A stretch of DNA of 64,000 bases, taken from Streptomyces griseus. GTDB lineage: Bacteria > Actinomycetota > Actinomycetes > Streptomycetales > Streptomycetaceae. The notes beneath the pieces were generated by a model that was given only the letters and a program-made list of their open reading frames with translations, was not told where the DNA came from and did not search any database. Of this stretch, positions 7,384 to 18,054 are shown piece by piece (position 1 is the stretch's first letter; every line of letters starts with the position of its first letter). Position numbers and translations under genes: made by a program. Location of the stretch: NCBI RefSeq assembly GCF_900460065.1, contig NZ_UAVD01000027.1, forward strand, positions 124,001 through 188,000. The letters are read 5' to 3'.

Positions 7384-8240
7384 GGGTACTAGCGCTATCA
7401 GGGCTGTAGGGGTCCCATCAAGAAACGTGTGTTGCGACACAGTTACGTTCGGAATCTGTGAATCCGCTTTCCGGGCACCTTTATTGACGCCGTAACGGGC
7501 AAATCGGGCAGTGTCGATCAGGCCCGTGATCACTGCCTTTCGGCAATACGCCCGAATTGCCCGCCGCTTACCATCCGTTCACACCGATGGCCAAGCCCGG
7601 CTTTCCGGGGCGTGGGGCCGAGTGGCGCAGGTCACAGCATGGCTCCCGCGGGACGGGCAACCCTCGCGACCGCGTTCCGCGTGGGCGTCCCGCGGCGGCC
7701 CGTGATCATCCGCGGGCGCCCGCGGCGGTCCCGCGGCACCCCCGTGCCGGCGGAGGGGCCGGCTCCACTCGCGCGACGAGGGGGTGCGGGGACGGCCGTC
7801 GGGCTCGCGATCCGGAAGTTCGTGAATGCGTGCACATGTCCGCATCGGTCCCCGCCGCTCCCCGCACGGGTGGGTGACGATCTCGGACGACGCCCTTATC
7901 ACCCCGATGCGTCCCAGCGCCAATTTGCTTGTACGGGACGTCGATTGATAGCGCGCCACGCCTTTGACCAGCGGTAACGCCGTCGAATGTCACGTCTCGT
8001 GATCACTCGGCCGCTTCGCGTACGAAGATCACCGCTCATACGACTTCATGATCCTTCGTCAGGTGGTGGAGATCACAAAGCCGTTGTCGTACCCCGTGTC
8101 GCAGATCACAGGGGGGCGGGCATAGGATGCGGGGCAGTCGGGCTTGTGAACTGCCTCACATGTGCACGATCTTGGTGAGGCGGCGAGCCGGTCGCCCGAT
8201 GCGGTCCACAGGTCAAGGACGACTGGAAGGAGCGAGGAGC
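7384..8240. other. 857-bp divergent intergenic region between the NlpC/P60 gene and nuoA
   Basis: It holds the promoters of the NlpC/P60 gene (-) and the nuo operon (+). The part at 7384-7560 is unusually AT-rich for this genome. I looked for a c-di-AMP (ydaO) riboswitch, frequent before such hydrolases, and saw none. The nuo-proximal part has four GATCAC hexamers (8001, 8028, 8072, 8105), a -10-like TAGGAT at 8123-8128, and a Rex-type operator at 8145-8160. No protein or RNA gene was recognised. Confidence 0.6.
8145..8160. promoter_or_regulatory. Putative Rex operator upstream of nuoA
   Basis: TGTGAACTGCCTCACA matches the Streptomyces Rex consensus (TGTGAAC-N3-TTCACA) at all but one fixed position. 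It lies 80 bp before the nuoA start and about 17 bp after a -10-like TAGGAT. Rex represses respiratory genes when NADH is low relative to NAD+, so placement before complex I genes is coherent. Binding is inferred, not shown. Confidence 0.72.
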
Positions 8241-8600
8241 GTGAATGCCTACGCGCCCATCCTCGTGCTCGGCGCCCTCGGGGCAGGGTTTGCGATCTTC
8301 TCCGTGGTCATGGCCACGCTTATCGGCCCCAAGCGGTACAACCGGGCAAAGCTCGAAGCGTACGAGTGCGGTATCGAACCCACCCCGACTCCCGCCGGAG
8401 GCGGCCGGTTTCCGATCAAGTACTACCTGACGGCGATGCTTTTCATCGTCTTCGACATCGAGATCGTCTTCCTCTATCCCTGGGCGGTCTCCTTCGACGC
8501 CCTGGGGATCTTCGGGCTCGTGGAGATGCTGCTCTTCGTGCTCACCGTCTTCGTCGCCTATGCGTATGTGTGGCGTCGCGGCGGCCTGGAATGGGACTGA
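8241..8600 (+). CDS. nuoA: NADH-quinone oxidoreductase subunit A
   Basis: A 119-residue membrane subunit of complex I with three helices and the conserved loop AYECGIEPTPTPAGGGRFPIKYYLTAMLFIVFDIEIVFLYPW. It lies at the junction of membrane and peripheral arms beside NuoH and NuoJ. The start is GTG 8241, preceded by GGAGCGAGGAGC; the frame is open upstream but those residues are not conserved. It is the first gene of the 14-gene nuo operon, 18 bp ahead of nuoB. Confidence 0.95.
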   Translation: MNAYAPILVLGALGAGFAIFSVVMATLIGPKRYNRAKLEAYECGIEPTPTPAGGGRFPIKYYLTAMLFIVFDIEIVFLYPWAVSFDALGIFGLVEMLLFVLTVFVAYAYVWRRGGLEWD

Positions 8601-8618
8601 GGGGCTGAGGGGCACACC

Positions 8619-9173
8619 ATGGGACTCGAAGAGAAACTGCCGAGCGGCTTCGTTCTGACCACGGTCGAGCAGGCCGCGGGCTGGGTGCGGAAGTCGTCCG
8701 TCTTCCCGGCCACGTTCGGACTGGCCTGCTGCGCCATCGAGATGATGACGACCGGCGCCGGCCGCTACGACCTGGCCCGGTTCGGGATGGAGGTCTTCCG
8801 CGGATCGCCGCGCCAGGCGGACCTGATGATCGTCGCGGGACGGGTGAGCCAGAAGATGGCGCCCGTCCTGCGGCAGGTCTACGACCAGATGCCGAATCCC
8901 AAGTGGGTCATCTCCATGGGGGTTTGCGCGTCATCTGGCGGTATGTTCAACAATTACGCCATTGTGCAGGGTGTTGATCACATTGTCCCGGTCGATATCT
9001 ATTTGCCGGGTTGTCCGCCTCGCCCCGAGATGCTGCTGGACGCCATCCTCAAGCTCCACCAGAAGATCCAGACCTCCAAGCTCGGGGTCAACGCGGAGGA
9101 GGCCGCACGCGAGGCCGAGGAAGCGGCCCTCAAGGCACTGCCCCTGATCGAGATGAAGGGGCTGCTGCGGTGA
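8619..9173 (+). CDS. nuoB: NADH-quinone oxidoreductase subunit B
   Basis: The 184-residue subunit carrying cluster N2, which passes electrons to menaquinone. The 4Fe-4S ligands are visible: the CC pair in LACCAIE, a Cys in GVCASSGGMFNNYA and a Cys in PGCPPRPE. The C-terminal tail NAEEAAREAEEAALKAL is typical of actinobacteria. A stretch at about 8920-9015 has far more A/T-ending codons than its surroundings. The stop overlaps the nuoC GTG start by four bases. Confidence 0.97.
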   Translation: MGLEEKLPSGFVLTTVEQAAGWVRKSSVFPATFGLACCAIEMMTTGAGRYDLARFGMEVFRGSPRQADLMIVAGRVSQKMAPVLRQVYDQMPNPKWVISMGVCASSGGMFNNYAIVQGVDHIVPVDIYLPGCPPRPEMLLDAILKLHQKIQTSKLGVNAEEAAREAEEAALKALPLIEMKGLLR

Positions 9174-9900
9174 CCGACCACCCCAACGCCCACGGCGACG
9201 AGCCGAACGGCAACGCCGTACCCGCGCCGCGCGACACCGGCGGCGAGGTCATCCGCGTCCGCAGGGGCATGTTCGGCGCCAACAACGGCGGCGACACCTC
9301 CGGCTACGGCGGACTCGTCCGCACCGTCACCCTGCCGGGAGCCGCCTCGCGGCCCTACGGCGGCTGGTTCGACGAGGTGGCCGACGAGCTCGAAGGGGCC
9401 CTGGAGGAACAGGACCTGCTCCCCTCCAACGCCATCGAGAAGACGGTCGTCGACCGCGCCGAGCTGACCTTCCACATCGCCCGCGAGCACCTGGTCCAGG
9501 TCGCCCGCACCCTGCGCGACGACCCCGCCCTGCGCTTCGAACTCTGTACGGGCGTCAGCGGCGTCCACTTCCCGGGCGACAAGGGCCGGGAACTGCACGC
9601 CGTCTACCACCTGCGGTCCCTCACCCACGGCCGGGTGATCCGGCTGGAGGTGTCCGCCCCGGACAGCGACCCGCACATCCCGTCGCTCGTCGAGGTCTAC
9701 CCGACCAACGACTGGCACGAGCGCGAGGCGTACGACTTCTTCGGACTCGTCTTCGACGGGCACCCGGCCCTGACCCGGATCATGATGCCGGACGACTGGC
9801 AGGGCTTCCCGCAGCGCAAGGACTACCCGCTCGGCGGCATCGCCGTCGAGTACAAGGGCGCCCAGATCCCGGCTCCGGACCAGCGGAGGTCGTACTCCTG

Positions 9901-9901
<1 letters not shown>
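9170..9901 (+). CDS. nuoC: NADH-quinone oxidoreductase subunit C
   Basis: A 243-residue peripheral-arm subunit (30-kDa family), separate from NuoD, unlike the NuoCD fusion of E. coli. The signature ERHAYDFFG-like segment reads EREAYDFFGLVFDGHPALTRIMMPDDWQGFPQRKDYPL. The first 70 residues are a poorly conserved actinobacterial extension. The start GTG 9170 overlaps the nuoB stop (GTGA), and the TGA stop shares one base with the nuoD ATG. Confidence 0.95.
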
Positions 9902-11219
<1,318 letters not shown>

Positions 11220-11223
<4 letters not shown>

Positions 11224-12077
11224 CCACATCACGCCAAGACGTCAGTCTGGGGATGCCGCAGCTCCCCGCCACCCCCTACCCGGCCGAGGTGCGCGCCCGG
11301 CTCGACGCGGACGCGAAGGAGGTGCTCGCCCGCTACCCCGGCAGCCGCTCCGCCCTGCTGCCGCTGCTGCACCTCGTGCAGTCCGAGGAGGGCTACGTCT
11401 CCCGTACGGGCATGGCCTTCTGCGCCGAGACGCTCGACCTCACCACCGCCGAGGTCACCGCCGTCGCGACCTTCTACTCCATGTACCGGCGCAGGCCGAG
11501 CGGTGACTACCAGGTCGGCGTCTGCACCAACACCCTGTGCGCGGTCATGGGCGGCGACGCCATCTTCGACACGCTCAAGGAGCACCTCGGCGTCGGCAAC
11601 AACGAGACCACCGAGGACGGCAAGGTCACCCTCGAACACATCGAGTGCAACGCCGCCTGCGACTTCGCACCCGTCGTGATGGTCAACTGGGAGTTCTTCG
11701 ACAACCAGACGCCCGAGAGCGCCACGCGGCTCGTCGACGACCTGATCGCCGGCCGGACCGTCGAGCCGACCCGGGGCGCCCCCCTCTGCTCGTACAAGGA
11801 GACCGCCCGCATCCTGGCCGGCTTCCCCGACGAGCGCCCCGGCGCCGTCGAGGCGACCGGCGGCGCGGGCCCCGCCTCCCTGATCGGGCTGAAGCTCGCC
11901 AAGGGCGAGGCGCTCCCGAAGGCGCGCGTGGTCTCCCCGCGCGCCGGGCAGCCGCGGGACGCGCAGCCGCACGACCCTTCGCCGTCCGAGCACCTCAGCT
12001 CGCACGACGCACCGCAGCAGACCTCGGCCTCCGACCCGGAGCACCCGGCCGGGCCCGCAGCCGAGGAGGGGGAGTGA
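11220..12077 (+). CDS. nuoE: NADH-quinone oxidoreductase subunit E
   Basis: The 2Fe-2S subunit (cluster N1a) of the NADH-dehydrogenase module, 285 residues. Ligand cysteines are C102, C107, C143 and C147 (VCTNTLC and ECNAACDFAP). The core ends near residue 200. The remainder is a Pro/Ser/Ala-rich tail of about 85 residues not found in E. coli NuoE (166 residues) but known in Streptomyces. The GTG start overlaps the nuoD stop; the nuoF ATG overlaps its own stop. Confidence 0.95.
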
Positions 12078-13456
12078 TGACCTTGGCCGCCGAGATCGAC
12101 CACAACGGGACGAGCCCCGAGAAGCTGCTCGCACCGGTCCTCTCCGCCTTCTGGGACCAGCCCGACTCCTGGACCCTGGACACCTACCGCCGCCACGAGG
12201 GCTACGAAGGGCTGCGCAAGGCGCTCGCCATGGCGCCCGACGACCTCATCGCGTACGTCAAGGACTCCGGTCTGCGCGGTCGCGGCGGCGCGGGCTTCCC
12301 CACCGGGATGAAGTGGCAGTTCATCCCGCAGGGCGACGGCAAACCGCACTATCTGGTGGTCAACGCCGACGAGTCGGAGCCGGGGACCTGCAAGGACATC
12401 CCGCTCCTCTTCGCCAACCCGCACAGCCTCATCGAGGGCATCGTGATCGCCTGTTACGCGATCCGTTCGTCGCACGCGTTCATCTATCTGCGCGGTGAGG
12501 TCGTCCCCGTGCTGCGGCGGCTGCACGAGGCCGTACGAGAGGCGTACGAGGCGGGCTATTTGGGGACGAACATCCTGGGTTCAGGACTCGATCTGGAACT
12601 CACGGTGCACGCGGGCGCCGGTGCGTACATCTGTGGTGAGGAAACCGCGCTGCTCGACTCTCTCGAAGGACGGCGTGGCCAGCCCCGGCTGCGACCCCCC
12701 TTCCCCGCGGTCGCCGGTCTGTACGCCTGCCCCACTGTGGTGAACAACGTCGAGTCCATCGCCTCGGTTCCCGCGATCCTGAACAAGGGCAAGGACTGGT
12801 TCAAGTCCATGGGCAGCGAGAAGTCCCCGGGCTTCACGCTCTACTCGCTCAGCGGCCATGTCACCAGCCCCGGACAGTACGAGGCCCCGCTCGGCATCAC
12901 GCTCCGCCAGCTCCTCGACATGAGCGGCGGCATGCGGGCCGGCCACCGGCTGAAGTTCTGGACGCCGGGCGGCTCCTCCACCCCGATGTTCACCGAGGAG
13001 CACCTCGACGTCCCCCTCGACTACGAGGGCGTCGGCGCCGCCGGGTCCATGCTCGGCACCAAGGCGCTCCAGTGCTTCGACGAGACGACCTGCGTGGTGC
13101 GGGCCGTCACCCGCTGGACCGAGTTCTACGCCCACGAGTCCTGCGGCAAGTGCACGCCCTGCCGCGAGGGCACCTACTGGCTGGTCCAGCTGCTCCGCGA
13201 CATCGAGGCCGGCAAGGGCGAGATGGCCGACCTCGACAAGCTCAACGACATCGCCGACAACATCAACGGCAAGTCGTTCTGCGCGCTCGGCGACGGCGCC
13301 GCCTCGCCGATCTTCTCCTCGCTGAAGTACTTCCGCGAGGAGTACGAGCAGCACATCACCGGCAAGGGCTGCCCCTTCGACCCCGCCCGGTCCACGGCCT
13401 GGGCCGACGACAAGAACACCGACGGCAAGAACGCTCACCGGGGGGTGAACGCATGA
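12077..13456 (+). CDS. nuoF: NADH-quinone oxidoreductase subunit F
   Basis: The 459-residue catalytic subunit that oxidises NADH through FMN and cluster N3. NADH/FMN motifs are GLRGRGGAGFPTGMKW and the segment CGEETALLDSLEG; the cluster ligands are in SCGKCTPCREGT with a distal Cys in SFCALGDGAASP. ATG 12077 sits in TGATG; a GTG immediately before it (12074) is possible. It pairs with NuoE and NuoG. Confidence 0.97.
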   Translation: MTLAAEIDHNGTSPEKLLAPVLSAFWDQPDSWTLDTYRRHEGYEGLRKALAMAPDDLIAYVKDSGLRGRGGAGFPTGMKWQFIPQGDGKPHYLVVNADESEPGTCKDIPLLFANPHSLIEGIVIACYAIRSSHAFIYLRGEVVPVLRRLHEAVREAYEAGYLGTNILGSGLDLELTVHAGAGAYICGEETALLDSLEGRRGQPRLRPPFPAVAGLYACPTVVNNVESIASVPAILNKGKDWFKSMGSEKSPGFTLYSLSGHVTSPGQYEAPLGITLRQLLDMSGGMRAGHRLKFWTPGGSSTPMFTEEHLDVPLDYEGVGAAGSMLGTKALQCFDETTCVVRAVTRWTEFYAHESCGKCTPCREGTYWLVQLLRDIEAGKGEMADLDKLNDIADNINGKSFCALGDGAASPIFSSLKYFREEYEQHITGKGCPFDPARSTAWADDKNTDGKNAHRGVNA

Positions 13457-15963
13457 CAGTCACCACGAGTGCGCCCTCCGGGGGCGGCGAGGCGGCGGTT
13501 CCGCCCGAGGACCTGGTCACGCTGACCATCGACGGCATCGAGATCAGCGTCCCCAAGGGGACCCTGGTCATCCGGGCCGCCGAACTCCTCGGCATCGAGA
13601 TCCCGCGCTTCTGCGACCACCCGCTCCTCGACCCCGCGGGCGCCTGCCGCCAGTGCATCGTCGAGGTCGAGGGCCAGCGCAAGCCGATGGCCTCCTGCAC
13701 CATCACCTGCACCGACGGCATGGTCGTCAAGTCGCAGATCACCTCTCCTGTCGCCGAGAAGGCGCAGAAGGGCGTGATGGAGCTGCTGCTGATCAACCAC
13801 CCGCTGGACTGCCCCGTCTGCGACAAGGGCGGCGAGTGCCCGCTCCAGAACCAGGCGATGTCGCACGGCGGAGCCGACTCCCGCTTCGAGGGCAAGAAGC
13901 GGACCTTCGAGAAGCCCGTCCCGATCTCCACCCAGGTGCTGCTGGACCGCGAGCGGTGCGTGCTCTGCGCGCGCTGCACCCGGTTCTCCAACCAGGTGGC
14001 GGGCGACCCGATGATCGAGCTGATCGAGCGCGGCGCGCTCCAGCAGGTCGGCACCGGCGAGGGCGACCCCTTCGAGTCGTACTTCTCCGGCAATACCATC
14101 CAGATCTGCCCGGTGGGCGCGCTCACCTCGGCCGCGTACCGGTTCCGCTCCCGCCCCTTCGACCTGGTCTCGACCCCCTCGGTGTGCGAGCAGTGCTCGG
14201 GCGGCTGCTCGACCCGGACCGACCACCGGCGCGGCAAGGTCATGCGCCGCCTCGCGGCCAACGAGCCCGAGGTCAACGAGGAGTGGATCTGCGACAAGGG
14301 GAGGTTCGGCTTCCGCTACGCCCAGCAGCGCGACCGGCTCACCACCCCGCTGGTCCGCAACGCCGAGGGCGAGCTGGAGCCGGCGAGCTGGCCCGAGGCC
14401 CTGGAAGCCGCGGCGGCCGGACTCCTCGCCGCCCGCGGCCGTACCGGCGTCCTGACCGGCGGCCGGCTGACCGTCGAGGACGCCTACGCGTACAGCAAGT
14501 TCGCCCGGGTCGCCCTCGACACCAACGACGTCGACTTCCGCTCCCGCGTCCACAGCGCCGAGGAGGCCGACTTCCTGGCCGCCCGGGTCGCCGGACGCGG
14601 CCGGGACCTCGACGGCGAGGGCGTCACCTACACCGCGCTGGAGAAGGCCCCCGCGGTCCTGCTCGTCGGGTTCGAGTCCGAGGAGGAGGCCCCCGGCGTC
14701 TTCCTGCGGCTGCGCAAGGCCCACCGCAAGAGCGGCCAGCAGACCTTCGCGCTCGCCTCGCACGCCACCCGGGGCCTGGCGAAGGCGGGCGGCACCCTGC
14801 TGCCCGCCGCCCCCGGCACCGAGACCGAGTGGCTGGACGCGCTCGCGGGCGGCGTCGGCCTGGAGGCCGACGGGGCCGCGGCGGCCGAGGCGCTGCGCGG
14901 CGAGCACTCCCTGATCATCGTCGGTGAACGGCTCGCCGGAGTCCCCGGTGCGCTGTCCGCCGCCATCCGCACCGCCACGGCCACCGGCGCACGCCTGGTG
15001 TGGATCCCGCGCCGGGCGGGCGACCGGGGCGCCGTCGAGGCGGGCGCGCTCCCCACCCTGCTGCCCGGCGGACGCCCCGCCACCGACCCGCGGGCCCGCG
15101 AGGAGGTCGCGGAGCTGTGGCGGGTGGCCGAACTGCCCTCCCGGCACGGCCGCGACACGGGCCAGATCATCGAGGCCGCGGCCACCGGCGAACTGGGCGC
15201 GCTGCTCGTCGCCGGGGTCGGCGTGGAGGACCTGCCCGACCCGAACCGCGCCCTCCAGGCGCTGAACGGGGTCGGCTTCCTGGTCTCGCTGGAACTGCGG
15301 CCGAGCGCGGTCTCCGCCCGGGCGGACGTGGTCTTCCCGGTCGCCGCCGTCGCCGAGAAGTCCGGCACCTTCCTCAACTGGGAGGGCCGGGTCCGGATGT
15401 TCGAGGCGGCGCTGAAGCCCGAGCAGATGTCCAGGACGCTCGCCCCGACGGACTCCCGGGTGCTGCACATGCTGGCCGACGCCATGGACGTGCACTTCGC
15501 CCTGCCGGACCTGGCCGCCGCCCGCCGCGAGCTGGACCGGCTCGGCGGCTGGGAGGGCGGCCACGCGGCCGACCCGCGCGAGAGCGCGCAGCCGCTGCCC
15601 CGGCCCGGCGACGGCGAGGCGGTCCTCGCGGGCCACCGGATGCTGCTCGACCTCGGCCGGCTCCAGGACGGCGACACCGCGCTCGCCGGCACCCGGCACG
15701 CGGCCGTCGCCCGGCTCTCGGCGGTCACCGCCGCCGAGTCCGGCGTCAAGGACGGCGACCTGCTCGCCGTCACCGGCCCCGCGGGCACCGTCGAACTGCC
15801 CCTCGCCGTCACCGACATGCCCGACCGGGTGGTCTGGGTGCCGCTGAACTCGGTGGGACGCGGCATCCCCGCCGACACCGGCGCGAACCCCGGGGGCCTG
15901 GTGCGGATCGGCCCCGCCGCCGCACCGGGTGCTCCCGTCGAACCATCGGAGGTACGAGCGTGA
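13453..15963 (+). CDS. nuoG: NADH-quinone oxidoreductase subunit G
   Basis: The 836-residue Fe-S subunit of the peripheral arm. The N-terminal ferredoxin domain (CDHPLLDPAGACRQCIVEVEG) binds N1b. It is followed by the His/Cys cluster motif HPLDCPVCDKGGECPLQ, the 4Fe-4S motif ERCVLCARCTRFSNQ, and CEQCSGGCSTRTD, the optional N7-type site. The rest is a molybdopterin-oxidoreductase-like fold without a cofactor. It begins in an ATGA overlap with nuoF and ends in a GTGA overlap with nuoH. Confidence 0.95.
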   Translation: MTVTTSAPSGGGEAAVPPEDLVTLTIDGIEISVPKGTLVIRAAELLGIEIPRFCDHPLLDPAGACRQCIVEVEGQRKPMASCTITCTDGMVVKSQITSPVAEKAQKGVMELLLINHPLDCPVCDKGGECPLQNQAMSHGGADSRFEGKKRTFEKPVPISTQVLLDRERCVLCARCTRFSNQVAGDPMIELIERGALQQVGTGEGDPFESYFSGNTIQICPVGALTSAAYRFRSRPFDLVSTPSVCEQCSGGCSTRTDHRRGKVMRRLAANEPEVNEEWICDKGRFGFRYAQQRDRLTTPLVRNAEGELEPASWPEALEAAAAGLLAARGRTGVLTGGRLTVEDAYAYSKFARVALDTNDVDFRSRVHSAEEADFLAARVAGRGRDLDGEGVTYTALEKAPAVLLVGFESEEEAPGVFLRLRKAHRKSGQQTFALASHATRGLAKAGGTLLPAAPGTETEWLDALAGGVGLEADGAAAAEALRGEHSLIIVGERLAGVPGALSAAIRTATATGARLVWIPRRAGDRGAVEAGALPTLLPGGRPATDPRAREEVAELWRVAELPSRHGRDTGQIIEAAATGELGALLVAGVGVEDLPDPNRALQALNGVGFLVSLELRPSAVSARADVVFPVAAVAEKSGTFLNWEGRVRMFEAALKPEQMSRTLAPTDSRVLHMLADAMDVHFALPDLAAARRELDRLGGWEGGHAADPRESAQPLPRPGDGEAVLAGHRMLLDLGRLQDGDTALAGTRHAAVARLSAVTAAESGVKDGDLLAVTGPAGTVELPLAVTDMPDRVVWVPLNSVGRGIPADTGANPGGLVRIGPAAAPGAPVEPSEVRA

Positions 15964-17363
15964 CTGGCCTCGCCGCACTCACGACGGCGCCCGAGGGCGT
16001 CGTCCTCGCCGCCGAGGATCTCTCGATGTTCGGCACCGACCCCTGGTGGCTCGTCGTCATCAAGGCGGTCTTCTGCTTCGCGTTCCTGATGGTGACCGTG
16101 CTGTTCTCCATCGTGTGGGAGCGCAAGGTCGTCGCCTGGATGCAGCTGCGCATCGGCCCCAACCGCAACGGCCCCTGGGGCATGCTCCAGTCGCTCGCCG
16201 ACGGCATGAAGCTCATGCTCAAGGAAGACGTCGTCGTCAAACGGGCCGACAAGGTCGTCTACATCCTGGCGCCGGTCATCGCGGCGATCCCGGCGTTCAT
16301 GGCGATCGCGGTCATCCCGTTCGGCCCCGCCGACAACCAGGTGTCGATCTTCGGGCAGCGCACGACGATGCAGCTGACCGACCTCCCGATCGCGATGCTC
16401 TACATCCTCGCGGTCGCCTCGGTCGGCATCTACGGCCTCGTGCTGGCGGGCTGGTCCTCCGGATCGACGTACCCGCTGCTCGGCGGTCTGCGCTCCGCCG
16501 CCCAGATGATCAGCTACGAGATCGCGATGGGCGCCGCGTTCGCCTCGGTCTTCCTCTACTCCGGGTCGATGTCGACCTCGGCGATCGTGGAGGCGCAGGC
16601 GGACCGGTGGTTCGTCATCCTGCTGCCGGTCTCCTTCATCATCTACATCATCACGATGGTCGGGGAGACCAACCGGGCCCCGTTCGACATGCCCGAGTCC
16701 GAGGGCGACCTCGTCGGCGGGTTCAACACCGAGTACTCCTCGATCAAGTTCGCGATGTTCATGCTCGCCGAGTACGTCAACATGGTCACCGTCTCCGCGG
16801 TCTCCGTGACCCTCTTCCTGGGCGGCTGGCGGGCTCCGTACCCGATCAGCACCTTCTGGGAGGGCGCGAACCAGGGCTGGTGGCCGATGCTCTGGTTCGT
16901 CCTCAAGGTCCAGCTGCTGCTGTTCTTCTTCATCTGGCTGCGCGGCACCCTGCCCCGGGTCCGCTACGACCAGCTGATGAAGCTCGGCTGGAAGGTCCTC
17001 ATCCCGGTCTCCGTGGTCTGGCTGATGCTCGTCGCCACCGTGCGCGCGCTGCGCAACGAGGGCTACGACTTCTCCCGGATCGTGCTGTACGTCGGAGCGG
17101 CGGTGCTCGCGATCCTGTTGATCTCGTTCATCGTCGACATGTTCCGCGACCGCAGGAACCGGGCCGAGGAGGAAGCGGCCGGACCGGAGCCCGCCTTCGA
17201 CCCGATGGCGGGCGGGTTCCCGGTGCCGCCGCTGCCCGGACAGACCCTGCCGCCGGTGCCCAGGCGCACACCCCGACGGGAGCGGGAGCTCGTTGTCAGT
17301 GGTGGACCGGATACGCAGAGTGACGGAAACGCGAGTGACGGAAAGGAGGCCGGCGGTGTCTGA
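15960..17363 (+). CDS. nuoH: NADH-quinone oxidoreductase subunit H
   Basis: A 467-residue membrane subunit (eight or nine helices) bridging the quinone cavity and the proton-pumping arm. Family motifs are MQLRIGPNRNGPWGMLQSLADGMKL and GETNRAPFDMPESEGDLVGGFNTEYSS. About 70 C-terminal residues (EEEAAGPEPAFDP...PPVPRRTPRRERE) form a proline-rich cytoplasmic tail beyond the E. coli length of 325. The GTG start overlaps the nuoG stop. The 3' end carries the GAAAGGAGG ribosome site for nuoI. Confidence 0.96.
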   Translation: MTGLAALTTAPEGVVLAAEDLSMFGTDPWWLVVIKAVFCFAFLMVTVLFSIVWERKVVAWMQLRIGPNRNGPWGMLQSLADGMKLMLKEDVVVKRADKVVYILAPVIAAIPAFMAIAVIPFGPADNQVSIFGQRTTMQLTDLPIAMLYILAVASVGIYGLVLAGWSSGSTYPLLGGLRSAAQMISYEIAMGAAFASVFLYSGSMSTSAIVEAQADRWFVILLPVSFIIYIITMVGETNRAPFDMPESEGDLVGGFNTEYSSIKFAMFMLAEYVNMVTVSAVSVTLFLGGWRAPYPISTFWEGANQGWWPMLWFVLKVQLLLFFFIWLRGTLPRVRYDQLMKLGWKVLIPVSVVWLMLVATVRALRNEGYDFSRIVLYVGAAVLAILLISFIVDMFRDRRNRAEEEAAGPEPAFDPMAGGFPVPPLPGQTLPPVPRRTPRRERELVVSGGPDTQSDGNASDGKEAGGV

Positions 17364-18054
17364 GAAACCAGAGCTCACGGGCTCATCGGGATCCGCTGGG
17401 TCCTCGGGCCGGGCGGAGGAGTCGGGGGACAAGTTCCAGAACCCCGTGGCCGGCTTCGGCGTGACCTTCAAGGCCATGTTCAAGAAGCGGCTCACCGAGC
17501 AGTATCCGGAGACGCCGAAGGTGACGGCGCCCCGCTTCCACGGCCGCCACCAGCTCAACCGCCACCCGGACGGCCTGGAGAAGTGCGTCGGCTGCGAGCT
17601 GTGCGCCTGGGCCTGTCCGGCCGACGCGATCTACGTGGAGGGCGCGGACAACACCGAGGAGGAGCGCTACTCCCCGGGCGAGCGCTACGGCCGCGTCTAC
17701 CAGATCAACTACGCGCGCTGCATCCTGTGCGGACTCTGCATCGAGGCCTGCCCCACCCGGGCGCTGACCATGACGAACGAGTTCGAGCTGGCCAACACCA
17801 CCCGCGAGAGCCTCATCTACACCAAGGACGAGCTGCTCGCGGGGTTGCAGGAGGGCATGGTCGACAGCCCGCACGCGATCTACCCCGGCATGGACGAACA
17901 GGACTACTACCGGGGCGTGGTCACCGAGGCCGCCGCCGGCACGGTCCGTCAGACGGCCGTGTCCAAGGGCGAGGGCGACAAGCCCGACGAGGACCCCATC
18001 GAGTCCACCCGGGCCGCCGACGCCACCCGGCACGACAAGGGGGTGGACGCGTGA
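17356..18054 (+). CDS. nuoI: NADH-quinone oxidoreductase subunit I
   Basis: The 232-residue ferredoxin-like subunit carrying clusters N6a and N6b, which relay electrons to NuoB. Two classical 4Fe-4S motifs are present: CVGCELCAWACPADA and CILCGLCIEACPTRA. GTG 17356 is chosen because GGAGG at 17345-17349 is perfectly spaced; an in-frame start at 17293 would lie well inside nuoH. N- and C-terminal extensions are Ser/Gly-rich and charged. The stop overlaps nuoJ by four bases. Confidence 0.96.
   Translation: MSEKPELTGSSGSAGSSGRAEESGDKFQNPVAGFGVTFKAMFKKRLTEQYPETPKVTAPRFHGRHQLNRHPDGLEKCVGCELCAWACPADAIYVEGADNTEEERYSPGERYGRVYQINYARCILCGLCIEACPTRALTMTNEFELANTTRESLIYTKDELLAGLQEGMVDSPHAIYPGMDEQDYYRGVVTEAAAGTVRQTAVSKGEGDKPDEDPIESTRAADATRHDKGVDA

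Noticed and set aside
7384..7600. Possible c-di-AMP (ydaO) riboswitch before the NlpC/P60 gene
   Set aside because: The leader lacks the conserved ydaO segments and paired stems as far as I can read; only an AT-rich promoter-like region is seen.
14628..17558. A 976-codon minus-strand open frame across nuoG-nuoI
   Set aside because: Antisense to three well-supported nuo genes and made of low-complexity acidic/Arg repeats; a shadow of high-GC coding sequence.
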